NCBI RefSeq assembly: GCF_051014685.1 | Contig: NW_027478856.1 | Span: 186,001 to 250,000 of the forward strand | Reading direction: 5' to 3' | Origin: Ptiloglossa arizonensis | Taxonomy: Eukaryota > Arthropoda > Insecta > Hymenoptera > Colletidae | DNA: 64,000 nucleotides | Shown here: piece after piece, positions 37,401 through 50,390 of the stretch | How positions within the stretch are numbered: the first letter of the stretch is position 1 | Layout of the letters: each line of letters begins with the position of its first letter | Notes under the pieces: generated by a model | Seen by the model: only the letters and a program-made list of their open reading frames with translations | Databases searched by the model: none | What the model was told of the DNA's origin: nothing | Translations under genes and position numbers: made by a program

Positions 37401-40060
37401 GTTCTGATGCTCGAAACGAATAACTGGAACGGCCTTGGGGAAAACTACACATACCGCTGTAATCGGGCGAGTTTCTACTTTCACATGCAACAGAAATTTT
37501 GCGGATTGGTCGATCCGTTCGCGAGATATGGCAGTTTGGAAATAAGAAACGCTTGAGAAACTCGAAATTTTCGCAGTTCTGATGCTAGAAACGAGTAACT
37601 AGAACGGCGTAGGGGAAAAGTGCGCATAGCGTTGTAATCGGTCGAGATTCTACTTTCAGATGCAACGGAAATTTTGCGGATCGGTCAATCCGTTCGCGAG
37701 ATATGGCAGTTTGAAGGTAAGAAACGCTTGAGAAACTCAAAATTTGCGCAGTTCTGATGCTTGAAACGAATAACTAGAACGGCCTAGGGGAAAAGTGCGC
37801 ATACCGTTGTAATCGGGCGAGTTTCTACTTTCAGATGCAACAGAAATTTTTCGGATTGATCAATCCGTTCGCGAGATATGGCAGTTTGGAGATAAGAAAC
37901 ACTTGAGAAACTCAAAATTTTCGCAGTTCTGATGCTCGAAACGAATGACTAGAACGGCCTAGGGGAGAAGTACGCATACCGTTGTAATCGGGCGAGTGTC
38001 TACTTTCAGATGCAACAGAAATTTTGCGGATCGGTCAATCCGTTCGCGAGATATGGCAGTTTGGATGCAAGAAACGCTAGAGAAACTCGAAATTTTCGCA
38101 GTTCTGATGCTCGAAACGAATAACTGGACGGCCTAGGGGAAAACTACACATACCGTTGTAATCGGGCGAGTTTCTACTTTCAGATGCAACAGAAATTTTG
38201 CGGATTGGCAAATCCGTTCGCGAGATATGGCAGTTTGGAGGTAAGAAACGCTTGAGAAATTCAAAATTTTCGCAGTTCTGATGCTCGAAACGAATAACTA
38301 GAACGGCCTAGGGGAAAAGTGCGCATACCGTTGTAATCGGGCGAGTTTCTACTTTCAGATGCAACAGAAATTTTGCGGATCGGTCAATCCGTTCGCGAGA
38401 TATGGCAGTTTGGATGCAAGAAACGCTTGAGAAACTCAAAATTTTCGCAGTTCTGATGCTCGAAACGAATAACTAGAACCGCCTAGGGGAAAAGTGCGCA
38501 TACCGTTGTAATCGGGCGAGTTTCTACTTTCAGATACAACAGAAATTTTTCGGATTGATCAATCCGTTCGCGAGATGTGGCAGTTTGAATGTAAGAAACG
38601 CTTGAGAAACTCAAAATTTGCGCAGTTCTGATGCTCGAAACGAATAGCTGGAACGGCCTAGGGGAAAACTACACATACCGTTGTAAGCGGGCGAGCTTCT
38701 ACTTTCAGATGCAACAGAAATTTTGCGGATCGGTCGATCCGTTCGCGAGATGTGGCAGTTTGGAGGTAAGAAACGCTTGAGAAACTCAAAATTTTCGCAG
38801 TTCTGATGCTCGCAACGAATAACTAGAACCGCCTAGGGGAAAAGTGCGCATACCGTTGTAATCGGGCGAGTTTCTACTTTCAGATGCAACAGAAATTTTC
38901 GGATTGATCAATCCGTTCGCGAGATATGGCAGTTTGGAGATAAGAAACGCTTGAGAAACTCAAAATTTTCGCAGTTCTGATGCTCGAAACGAATGACTAG
39001 AACGGCCTAGGGGAAAAGTGCGCATACCGTTGTAATCGGGCGAGTTTCTACTTTCAGATGCAACAGAAATTTTGCGGATTGGTCAATCCGTTCGCGAGAT
39101 GTGACAGTTTGGAGGTAAGAAACGCTTGAGAAACTCAAAATTTTCGCAGTTCTGATGCTCCAAACGAATGACTAGAACGGCCTAGGGGAGAAGTACGTAC
39201 ACCGTTGTAATCGGGCGAGTGTCTACTTTCAGATGCAACAGAAATTTTGCGGATCGGTCAATCCGTTCGCGAGATATGGCAGTTTGGATGTAAGAAACGC
39301 TAGAGAAACTCGAAATTTTCGAAGTTCTGATGCTCGAAACGAATAACTGGAACGGCCTTGGGGAAAACTACACATACCGCTGTAATCGGGCGAGTTTCTA
39401 CTTTCACATGCAACAGAAATTTTGCGGATTGGTCGATCCGTTCGCGAGATATGGCAGTTTGGAAATAAGAAACGCTTGAGAAACTCAAAATTTTCGCAGT
39501 TCTGATGCTAGAAACGAGTAACTAGAACGGCGTAGGGGAAAAGTGCGCATAGCGTTGTAATCGGTCGAGATTCTACTTTCAGATGCAACGGAAATTTTGC
39601 GGATCGGTCAATCCGTTCGCGAGATATGGCAGTTTGAAGGTAAGAAACGCTTGAGAAACTCAAAATTTGCGCAGTTCTGATGCTTGAAACGAATAACTAG
39701 AACGGCCTAGGGGAAAAGTGCGCATACCGTTGTAATCGGGCGAGTTTCTACTTTCAGATGCAACAGAAATTTTTCGGATTGATTAATCCGTTCGCGAGAT
39801 ATGGCAGTTTGGAGATAAGAAACACTTGAGAAACTCAAAATTTTCGCAGTTCTGATGCTCGAAACGAATGACTAGAACGGCCTAGGGGAGAAGTACGCAT
39901 ACCGTTGTAATCGGGCGAGTGTCTACTTTCAGATGCAACAGAAATTTTGCGGATCGGTCAATCCGTTCGCGAGATATGGCAGTTTGGATGCAAGAAACGC
40001 TAGAGAAACTCGAAATTTTCGCAGTTCTGATGCTCGAAACGAATAACTGGACGGCCTAGG
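34500..40060. repeat. 9/10/11-mer HOR family
   Basis: Units of the same type differ by whole monomers. The GATACAACAG marker recurs at 35,210, 36,959 and 38,533 (gaps 1,749 and 1,574 bp). The TACACCG marker of GAAGTACGTACACCG recurs at 35,701, 37,275 and 39,198 (gaps 1,574 and 1,923 bp). These are 10, 9 and 11 monomers, each minus one or two bases. About 35,670-37,240 and 37,241-38,750 are the cleanest pair. Other markers are GATTGGCAAATCC (near 34,880, 36,629 and 38,203), TTTCACATGCAAC and GCAACGGAAATT. The extra monomers in the long units carry GATGTGACAG. Confidence 0.82.
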
Positions 40061-41950
40061 GGAAAACTACACATACCGTTGTAATCGGGCGAGTTTCTAC
40101 TTTCAGATGCAACAGAAATTTTGCGGATTGGTCAATCCGTTCGCGAGATATGGCAGTTTGGAGGTAAGAAACGCTTGAGAAACTCAAAATTTTCGCAGTT
40201 CTGATTCTCGAAACGAATAACTAGAACGGCCTAGGGGAAAAGTGCGCATACCGTTGTAATCGGGCGAGTTTCTACTTTCAGAAGCAACAGAAATTTTGCG
40301 GATTGGTCAATCCGTTCGAGAGATATGGCAGTTTGGAGGTAAGAAATGCTTGAGAAACTCAAAATTTTCGCAGTTCTGATGCTCGAAACGAATGACTAGA
40401 ACGGCCTAGGGGAAAAGAACGCACACCGTTGTAATCGGGCGTGTTTCTACTTTCAGATGGAACAGAAATTATGCGGATTGGCAAATCCGTTCGCGAGATA
40501 TGGCAGTTTGGAGGTAAGAAACGCTTGAGAAATTCAAAATTTTCGCAGTTCTGATGCTCGAAACGAATAACTAGAACGGCCTAGGGGAAAAGTGCGCATA
40601 CCGTTGTAATCGGGCGAGTCTCTACTTTCAGATGCAACAGAAATTTTGCGGATTGGTCAATCCGTTCGCGAGATATGGCAGTTTGGAGGTAAGAAACGCT
40701 TGAGAAACTCAAAATTTTCGCATTTCTGATGCTCGAAACGAATAACTGGAACGGCCTAGGGGAAAACTACACATACTGTTGTAATCGGGCGAGTTTCTAC
40801 TTTCAGATGCAACAGAAATTTTGCGGATTTGTCGATCCGTTCGCGAGATGTGGCAGTTTGGAAGTAAGAAACGCTTCAGAAACTCAAAATTTTCGCAGTT
40901 CTGATGCTCGAAACGAATAACTAGAACGGCCTAGGGGAAAACAACACCTACCGTTGTAATCGGGCGAGTTTCTACTTTCAGATGCAACAGAAATTATGCG
41001 GATTGGTCAATCCGTTCGCGAGATATGGCAGTTTGGAGGTAAGAAACGCTTGAGAAACTCAAAATTTTCGCAGTTCTGATGCTAGAAACGAGTAACTAGA
41101 ACGGCCTAGGGGAAAAGTACGCATACCGTTGTAATCGAGCGAGTTTCTACTTTCAGATGCAACAGAAATTTTGCGGATTGGTCAATCCGTTCGCGAGATA
41201 TGGCAGTTTGGAGGTAAGAAACGCTTGAGAAACTCAAAATTTGCGCAGTTCTGATGCTTGAAACGAATAACTAGAACGGCCTAGGGGAAAAGTGGGCATA
41301 CCGTTGTAATCGGGCGAGTTTCTACTTTCAGATGCAACAGAAATTTTGCGGATCGGTCAATCCGTTCGCGAGATATGGCAGTTTGGAGGTAAGAAACGCT
41401 TGAGAAACTCAAAATTTTCGCAGTTCTGACGCTCGCAACGAATAACTAGAACGGCCTAGGGGAGAAGTACGCATACCGTTGTAATCGGGCGAGTGTCTAC
41501 TTTCAGATGCAACAGAAATTTTGCGGATTGATAGTTCCGTTCGCGAGATATGGCAGTTTGGAGATAAGAAACGCTTTAGAAACTCAAAATTTTCGCAGTT
41601 CTGATGCTTGAAACGAATAACTAGAACGGCGTAGGGGAAAAGTGCGCATACCGTTGTAATCGGGCGAGATTCGAACTTTCAGATGCAACAGAAATTTTGC
41701 GGATCGGTCAATCCGTTCGCGAGATATGGCAGTTTGAAGGTAAGAAACGCTTGAGAAACTCAAAATTTGCGCAGTTCTGATGCTTGAAACGAATAACTAG
41801 AACGGCCTAGGGGAAAAGTGGGCATACCGTTGTAATCGGGCGAGTTTCTACTATCAGATGCAACAGAAATTTTGCGGATCGGTCAATCCGTTCGCGAGAT
41901 ATGGCAGTTTGGATGCAAGAAACGCTTGAGAAACTCGAAATTTTCGCAGT
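40061..41950. repeat. Divergent transition monomers
   Basis: Consecutive monomers here carry many private changes and show no clean higher-order period: GTTCGAGAGA near 40,314, AAAGAACGCACACC, GATGGAACAG, GCATTTCTGATGC (near 40,720), AAAACAACACCTACC and a one-base insertion giving ATTCGAACTTTC near 41,670. Part of it (near 40,615-40,920) returns near 50,590-50,895 at an offset of 9,975 bp. This looks like the edge between the left HOR families and the right family. Confidence 0.7.
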
Positions 41951-44055
41951 TCTGATGCTCGAAACGAATAACTGGAACGGCCTAGGGGAAAACTACACAC
42001 ACCGTTGTAATCGCGCGAGCCTGTACTTTCAGATGCAACAGAAATTATGCGGATTGGTCAATCCGTTCGCGAGATATGGCAGTTTGGAGGTAAGAAACGC
42101 TTGAGAAACTCAAAATTTTCGCAGTTCTGATGCTCGAAAAGAATAGCTGGAACGGCCTAGGGGAAAACTACACATACCGTTGTAATCGGGCGAGTTTCTA
42201 CATTCAGATGCAACAGAAATTTTGCGGATTGGTCAATCCGTTCGCGAGATATGGCAGTTTGGAGGTAAGAAACGCTTGAGAAACTCAAAATTTTCGCAGT
42301 TCTGATGCTCGAAACGAATAACTAGAACCGCCTAGGGGTAAAGTGCGCATACCGTTGTAATCGGGCGAGTTTCTACTTTCAGATGCAACATAAATTTTGA
42401 GGATTGATAAATCCGTTCGCGAGATATGGCAGTTTGGAGATAAGAAACGCTTGAGAAACTCAAAATGTTCGCAGTTCTGATGCTCGAAACGAATAACTAG
42501 AACCGCCTAGGGGAAAAGTGCGCATACCGTTGTAATCGGGCGAGTTTCTACTTTCAGATGCAACAGAAATTATGCGGATTGGTCAATCCGTTCGCGAGAT
42601 ATGGCAGTTTGGAGGTAAGAAACGCTTGAGAAACTCAAAATTTTCGCAGTTCTGATGCTCGAAACGAATAACTAGAACGGCCTAGGGGAAAAGTGCGCAT
42701 ACCGTTGCAATCGGGCGAGTTTCTACTTTCAGAAGCAACAGAAATTTTGCGGATTGGTGAATCCGTTCGCGAGATATGGCTGTTTGGAGGTAAGAAACGC
42801 TTGAGAAACTCAAAATTTTCGCAGTTCTGATGCTCGAAATGAATAACTAGAACGGCCTAGGGGAGAAGTACGCATACCGTTGTAATTGGGCGACTTTCTA
42901 CTTTCAGATGCAACAGAAATTTTGCGGATTGATCAATCCGTTCGCGAGATATGGCAGTTTGGAAATAAGAAACGCTTGAGAAACTCAAAATTTTCGCAGT
43001 TCTGATGCTCGAAATGAATAACTGGAACGGCCTAGGGGAAAACTACACACACCGTTGTAATCGGGCGAGCCTGTACTTTCAGATGCAACAGAAATTATGC
43101 GGATTGGTCAATCCGTTCGCGAGATATGGCAGTTTGGAGGTAAGAAACGCTTGAGAAACTCAAAATTTTCGCAGTTCTGATGCTCGAAAAGAATAGCTGG
43201 AACGGCCTAGGGGAAAACTACACATACCGTTGTAATCGGGCGAGTTTCTACATTCAGATGCAACAGAAATTTTGCGGATTGGTCAATCCGTTCGCGAGAT
43301 ATGGCAGTTTGGAGGTAAGAAACGCTTGAGAAACTCAAAATTTTCGCAGTTCTGATGCTCGAAACGAATAACTAGAACCGCCTAGGGGTAAAGTGCGCAT
43401 ACCGTTGTAATCGGGCGAGTTTCTACTATCAGATGCAACATAAATTTTGAGGATTGATAAATCCGTTCGCGAGATATGGCAGTTTGGAGATAAGAAACGC
43501 TTGAGAAACTCAAAATTTTCGCAGTTCTGATGCTCGAAACGAATAACTAGAACCGCCTAGGGGAAAAGTGCGCATACCGTTGTAATCGGGCGAGTTTCTA
43601 CTTTCAGATGCAACAGAAATTATGCGGATTGGTCAATCGGTTCGCGAGATATGGCAGTTTGGAGGTAAGAAACGCTTGAGAAACTCAAAATTTTCGCAGT
43701 TCTGATGCTCGAAACGAATAACTGGAACGGCCTAGGGGAAAAGTGCGCATACCGTTGCAATCGGGCGAGTTTCTACTTTCAGAAGCAACAGAAATTTTGC
43801 GGATTGGTGAATCCGTTCGCGAAATATGGCTGTTTGGAGGTAAGAAACGCTTGAGAAACTCAAAATTTTCGCAGCTCTGATGCTCGAAATGAATAACTAG
43901 AACGGCCTAGGGGAGAAGTACGCATACCGTTGTAATTGGGCGACTTTCTACTTTCAGATGCAACAGAAATTTTGCGGATTGATCAATCCGTTCGCGAGAT
44001 ATGGCAGTTTGGAAATAAGAAACGCTTGAGAAACTCAAAATTTTCGCAGTTCTGA
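41950..44055. repeat. 6-mer tandem duplication (1,050 bp period)
   Basis: Two copies lie at an offset of 1,050 bp. Markers in order are GCCTGTACTTTC (near 42,020 and 43,070), GAAAAGAATAGCTGG, CTACATTCAG, CTAGGGGTAAAG, TTTGAGGATTGATAAATCC, GTTGCAATCGGG with CAGAAGCAAC, GAAATGAATAAC and GTAATTGGGCGAC. The same ordered module returns at about 51.1-52.6 kb and 60.7-61.6 kb, so it is a standard building block of the right-hand family. Confidence 0.83.
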
Positions 44056-47000
44056 TGCTAGAAACGAGTAACTAGAACGGCCTAGGGGAAAAGTACGCAT
44101 ACCGTTGTAATCGGGCGAATTTCCACTTTCAGATGCAACAGAAATTTTGCGGATTGATCAATCCGTTCGCGAGATACGGCAGTTTGGAGATAAGAAACGC
44201 TTGAGAAACTTAAAATTTTCGCAGTTCTGATGCTCGAAACGAATGACTAGAACGGCCTTGGGGAGAAGTACGCATACCGTTGTAATCGGGCGAGTGTCTA
44301 CTTTCAGATGCAACAGAAATTTTGCGGATTGATAGCTCCGTTCGCGAGATATGGCAGTTTGGAGATAAGAAACGCTTTAGAAACTCAAAATTTTCGCAGT
44401 TCTGATGCTCGAAACGAATAACTGGAACGGCCTAGGGGAAAAGTGCGCATACCGTTGTAATCGGGCGAGTTTCTACTTTCAGATGCAACAGAAATTTTGC
44501 GGATCGGTCAATCCGTTCGCGAGATATGGCAGTTTGAAGGTAAGAAACGCTTGAGAAACTCAAAATTTTCGCAGTTCTGATGCTAGAAACGAGTAACTAG
44601 AACGGCGTAGGGGAAAAGTGCGCATACCGTTGTAATCGGGCGAGATTCTACTTTCAGATGCAACAGAAATTTTGCGGATCGGTCAATCCGTTCGCGAGAT
44701 ATGGCAGTTTGGATGCAAGAAACGCTTGAGAAACTCGAAATTTTCGCAGTTCTGATGCTCGAAACGAATAACTGGAACGGCCTAGGGGAAAACTACACAC
44801 ACCGTTGTAATCGGGCGAGCCTCTACTTTCAGATGCAACAGAAATTTTGCGGATTGGTCAATCCGTTCGCGAGATATGGCAGTTTGGAGGTGAGAAACGC
44901 TTGAGAAACTCAAAATTTTCGCAGTTCTGATGCTCGAAAAGAATAGCTGGAACGGCCTAGGGGAAAACTACACATACCGTTGTAATCGGGCGAGTTTCTA
45001 CATTCAGATGCAACAGAAATTTTGCGGATTGGTCAATCCGTTCGCGAGATATGGCAGTTTGGAGGTAAGAAACGCTTGAGAAACTCAAAATTTTCGCAGT
45101 TCTGATGCTCGAAACGAATAACTAGAACCGCCTAGGGGAAAAGTGCGCATACCGTTGTAATCGGGAGAGTTTCTACTTTCTGATGCAACAGAAATTTTGA
45201 GGATTGATAAATCCGTTCGCGAGATATGGCAGTTTGGATATAAGAAACGCTTGAGAAACTCAAAATTTTCGCAGTTCTGATGCTCGAAACGAATGACTAG
45301 AACGGCCTAGGGGAGAAGTACGCATACCGTTGTAATCGGTCGAGTGTCTACTTTCAGATGCAACAGAAATTTTGCGGATTGATAGTTCCGTTCGCGAGAT
45401 ATGGCAGTTTGGAGATAAGAAACGCTTTAGAAACTCAAAATTTTCGCAGTTCTGATGCTCGAAACGAATAACTGGAACGGCCTAGGGGAAAAGTGCGCAT
45501 ACCGTTGTAATCGGGCGAGTTTCTACTTTCAGATGCAACAGAAATTTTGCGGATCGGTCAATCCGTTCGCGCGATATGGCAGTTTGAAGGTAAGAAACGC
45601 TTGAGAAACTCAAAATTTTCGCAGTTCTGATGCTAGAAACGAGTAACTAGAACGGCCTAGGGGAAAAGTACGCATACCGTTGTAATCGGGCGAGTTTCCA
45701 CTTTCAGATGCAACAGAAATTTTGCGGATTGATCAATCCGTTCGCGAGATATGGCAGTTTGGAGATAAGAAACGCTTGAGAAACTCAAAATTTTCGCAGT
45801 TCTGATGCTCGAAACGAATGACTAGAACGGCCTAGGGGAGAAGTACGCATACCGTTGTAATCGGGCGAGTGTCTACTTTCAGATGCAACAGAAATTTTGC
45901 GGATTGATAGCTCCGTTCGCGAGATATGGCAGTTTGGAGATAAGAAACGCTTTAGAAACTCAAAATTTTCGCAGTTCTGATGCTCGAAACGAATAACTGT
46001 AACGGCCTAGGGGAAAAGTGCGCATACCGTTGTAATCGGGCGAGTTTCTACTTTCAGATGCAACAGAAATTTTGCGGATCGGTCAATCCGATCGCGAGAT
46101 ATGGCAGTTTGAAGGTAAGAAACGCTTGAGAAACTCAAAATTTGCGCAGTTCTGATGCTTGAAACGAATAACTAGAACGGCCTAGGGGAAAAGTGGGCAT
46201 ACCGTTGTAATCGGGCGAGTTTCTACTTTCAGATGCAACAGAAATTTTGCGGATTGATAGTTCCGTTCGCGAGATATGGCAGTTTGGAGATAAGAAACGC
46301 TTTAGAAACTCAAAATTTTCGCAGTTCTGATGCTCGAAACGAGTAACCAGAACGGCCTAGGGGAAAAGTACGCATACAGTTGTAATCGGGCGAGTTTCCA
46401 CTTTCAGATGCAACAGAAATTTTGCGGATTGATCAATCCGTTCGCGAGATATGGCAGTTTGGAGATAAGAAACGCTTGAGAAACTCAAAATTTTCGCAGT
46501 TCTGATGCTCGAAACGAATGACTAGAACGGCCTAGGGGAGAAGTACGCATACCGTTGTAATCGGGCGAGTGTCTACTTTCAGATGCAACAGAAATTTTGC
46601 GGATTGATAGCTCCGTTCGCGAGATATGGCAGTTTGGAGATAAGAAACGCTTGAGAAACTCAAAATTTTCGCAGTTCTGATGCTCGAAACGAATAACTAG
46701 AACCGCCTAGGGGAAAAGTGCGCATACCGTTGTAATCGGGCGAGTTTCTACTTTCAGATGCAACAGAAATTATGCGGATTGGTCAATCGGTTCGCGAGAT
46801 ATGGCAGTTTGGAGGTAAGAAACGCTTGAGAAACTCAAAATTTTCGCAGTTCTGATGCTCGAAACGAATAACTGGAACGGCCTAGGGGAAAAGTGCGCAT
46901 ACCGTTGCAATCGGGCGAGTTTCTACTTTCAGAAGCAACAGAAATTTTGCGGATTGGTGAATCCGTTCGCGAGATATGGCTGTTTGGAGGTAAGAAACGC

Positions 47001-48030
47001 TTGAGAAACTCAAAATTTTCGCAGTTCTGATGCTCGAAATGAATAACTAGAACGGCCTAGGGGAGAAGTACGCATACCGTTGTAATTGGGCGACTTTCTA
47101 CTTTCAGATGCAACAGAAATTTTGCGGATTGATCAATCCGTTCGCGAGATATGGCAGTTTGGAAATAAGAAACGCTTGAGAAACTCAAAATTTTCGCAGT
47201 TCTGATGCTAGAAACGAGTAACTAGAACGGCCTAGGGGAAAAGTACGCATACCGTTGTAATCGGGCGAGTGTCTACTTTCAGATGCAACAGAAATTTTGC
47301 GGATTGATAGCTCCGTTCGCGAGATATGGCAGTTTGGAGATAAGAAACGCTTTAGAAACTCAACATTTTCGCAGTTCTGATGCTCGAAACGAATAACTGG
47401 AACGGCCTAGGGGAAAAGTGCGCATACCGTTGTAATCGGGCGAGTTTCTACTTTCAGATGCAACAGAAGTTTTGCGGATCGGTCAATCCGTTCGCGAGAT
47501 ATGGCAGTTTGAAGGTAAGAAACGCTTGAGAAACTCAAAATTTTCGCAGTTCTGATGCTAGAAACGAGTAACTAGAACGGCGTAGGGGAAAAGTGCGCAT
47601 ACCGTTGTAATCGGGCGAGATTCTACTTTCAGATGCAACAGAAATTTTGCGGATCGGTCAATCCGTTCGCGAGATATGGCAGTTTGAAGGTAAGAAACGC
47701 TTGAGAAACTCAAAATTTGCGCAGTTCTGATGCTTGAAACGAATAACTAGAACGGCCTAGGGGAAAAGTGGGCGTACCGTTGTAATCGGGCGAGTTTCTA
47801 CTTTCAGATGCAACAGAAATTTTGCGGATCGGTCAATCCGTTCGCGAGATATGGCAGTTTGGATGCAAGAAACGCTTGAGAAACTCGAAATTTTCGCAGT
47901 TCTGATGCTCGAAACGAATAACTGGAACGGCCTAGGGGAAAACTACACACACCGTTGTAATCGGGCGAGCCTCTACTTTCAGATGCAACAGAAATTTTGC
48001 GGATTGGTCAATCCGTTCGCGAGATATGGC
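44056..48030. repeat. Right-family monomers, mixed 4- to 9-monomer modules
   Basis: These monomers carry markers seen only from about 41-44 kb rightward: GATTGATAGCTCC and GATTGATAGTTCC (which break one arm of the dyad), GTTTCCACTTTC, GTTCGCGCGATATGG and AACTGTAACGG. About 44,650-46,000 matches 52,875-54,225 at an offset of 8,224-8,225 bp. Within the block the modules are shuffled and I found no single repeating unit. Confidence 0.72.
44165..44180 (+). other. Weak CENP-B-box-like match in a variant monomer
   Basis: GTTCGCGAGATACGGC fits eight of the nine fixed bases of the known core nTTCGnnnnAnnCGGGn, failing at the last G. The usual monomer reads GATATGGC here and fits seven of nine. The better version also occurs at 61,666-61,681 and 62,367-62,382. 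Three copies among 366 is rare, and chance is an adequate explanation. Confidence 0.15.
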
Positions 48031-50390
48031 AGTTTGGATGCAAGAAACGCTAGAGAAACTCAAAATTTTCGCAGTTCTGATGCTCGAAACGAATAACTAG
48101 AACCGCCTAGGGGAAAAGTGCGCATACCGTTGTAATCGGGCGAGTTGTTACTTTCAGATGCAACAGAAATTTTGCGGATTGATCAATCCGTTCGCGAGAT
48201 ATGGCAGTTTGGAGATAAGAAACGCTTGAGAAACTCAAAATTTTCGCAGTTCTGATGCTCGAAACGAATGACTAGAACGGCCTAGGGGAAAAGTGCGCAT
48301 ACCGTTGTAATCGGGCGAGTTTCTACTTTCAGATGCAACAGAAATTTTGCGGATTGGTCAATCCGTTCGCGAGATGTGACAGTTTGGAGGTAAGAAACGC
48401 TTGAGAAACTCAAAATTTTCGCAGTTCTGATGCTCCAAACGAATGACTAGAACGGCCTAGGGGAGAAGTACGTACACCGTTGTAATCGGGCGAGTGTCTA
48501 CTTTCAGATGCAACAGAAATTTTGCGGATCGGTCAATCCGTTCGCGAGATATGGCAGTTTGGATGTAAGAAACGCTAGAGAAACTCGAAATTTTCGAAGT
48601 TCTGATGCTCGAAACGAATAACTGGAACGGCCTTGGGGAAAACTACACATACCGCTGTAATCGGGCGAGTTTCTACTTTCACATGCAACAGAAATTTTGC
48701 GGATTGGTCGATCCGTTCGCGAGATATGGCAGTTTGGAAATAAGAAACGCTTGAGAAACTCAAAATTTTCGCAGTTCTGATGCTAGAAACGAGTAACTAG
48801 AACGGCGTAGGGGAAAGGTGCGCATAGCGTTGTAATCGGTCGAGATTCTACTTTCAGATGCAACGGAAATTTTGCGGATCGGTCAATCCGTTCGCGAGAT
48901 ATGGCAGTTTGAAGGTAAGAAACGCTTGAGAAACTCAAAATTTGCGCAGTTCTGATGCTTGAAACGAATAACTAGAACGGCCTAGGGGAAAAGTGCGCAT
49001 ACCGTTGTAATCGGGCGAGTTTCTACTTTCAGATGCAACAGAAATTTTTCGGATTGATCAATCCGTTCGCGAGATATGGCAGTTTGGAGATAAGAAACAC
49101 TTGAGAAACTCAAAATTTTCGCAGTTCTGATGCTCGAAACGAATGACTAGAACGGCCTAGGGGAGAAGTACGCATACCGTTGTAATCGGGCGAGTGTCTA
49201 CTTTCAGATGCAACAGAAATTTTGCGGATCGGTCAATCCGTTCGCGAGATATGGCAGTTTGGATGCAAGAAACGCTAGAGAAACTCGAAATTTTCGCAGT
49301 TCTGATGCTCGAAACGAATAACTGGACGGCCTAGGGGAAAACTACACATACCGTTGTAATCGGGCGAGTTTCTACTTTCAGATGCAACAGAAATTTTGCG
49401 GATTGGCAAATCCGTTCGCGAGATATGGCAGTTTGGAGGTAAGAAACGCTTGAGAAATTCAAAATTTTCGCAGTTCTGATGCTCGAAACGAATAACTAGA
49501 ACGGCCTAGGGGAAAAGTGCGCATACCGTTGTAATCGGGCGAGTTTCTACTTTCAGATGCAACAGAAATTTTGCGGATCGGTCAATCCGTTCGCGAGATA
49601 TGGCAGTTTGGATGCAAGAAACGCTTGAGAAACTCAAAATTTTCGCAGTTCTGATGCTCGAAACGAATAACTAGAACCGCCTAGGGGAAAAGTGCGCATA
49701 CCGTTGTAATCGGGCGAGTTTCTACTTTCAGATACAACAGAAATTTTTCGGATTGATCAATCCGTTCGCGAGATGTGGCAGTTTGAATGTAAGAAACGCT
49801 TGAGAAACTCAAAATTTGCGCAGTTCTGATGCTCGAAACGAATAGCTGGAACGGCCTAGGGGAAAACTACACATACCGTTGTAAGCGGGCGAGCTTCTAC
49901 TTTCAGATGCAACAGAAATTTTGCGGATCGGTCGATCCGTTCGCGAGATGTGGCAGCTTGGAGGTAAGAAACGCTTGAGAAACTCAAAATTTTCGCAGTT
50001 CTGATGCTCGCAACGAATAACTAGAACCGCCTAGGGGAAAAGTGCGCATACCGTTGTAATCGGGCGAGTTGTTACTTTCAGATGCAACAGAAATTTTGCG
50101 GATTGATCAATCCGTTCGCGAGATATGGCAGTTTGGAGATAAGAAACGCTTGAGAAACTCAAAATTTTCGCAGTTCTGATGCTCGAAACGAATGACTAGA
50201 ACGGCCTAGGGGAGAAGTACGTATACCGTTGTAATCGGGCGAGTGTCTACTTTCAGATGCAACAGAAATTTTGCGGATCGGTCAATCCGTTCGCGAGATA
50301 TGGCAGTTTGGATGTAAGAAACGCTAGAGAAACACGAAATTTTCGCAGTTCTGATGCTCGAAACGAATAACCGGAACGGCCTAGGGGAAG
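48031..50390. repeat. Island of the 9/10/11-mer family within the right family
   Basis: This stretch matches about 36.8-39.0 kb at a constant offset of 11,198 bp: TACACCG at 37,275 and 48,473, GGCAAATCC at 38,207 and 49,405, GATACAACAG at 38,533 and 49,731, CTCGCAACG near 38,809 and 50,007. It also contains the CCTTGGGGAAAACTACAC monomer and TTTCACATGCAAC, which I see nowhere else right of about 39.5 kb. The internal period, read from GAGTTGTTAC at 48,142 and 50,066, is 1,924 bp or 11 monomers minus one base. Both neighbours are right-family monomers. Confidence 0.82.
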
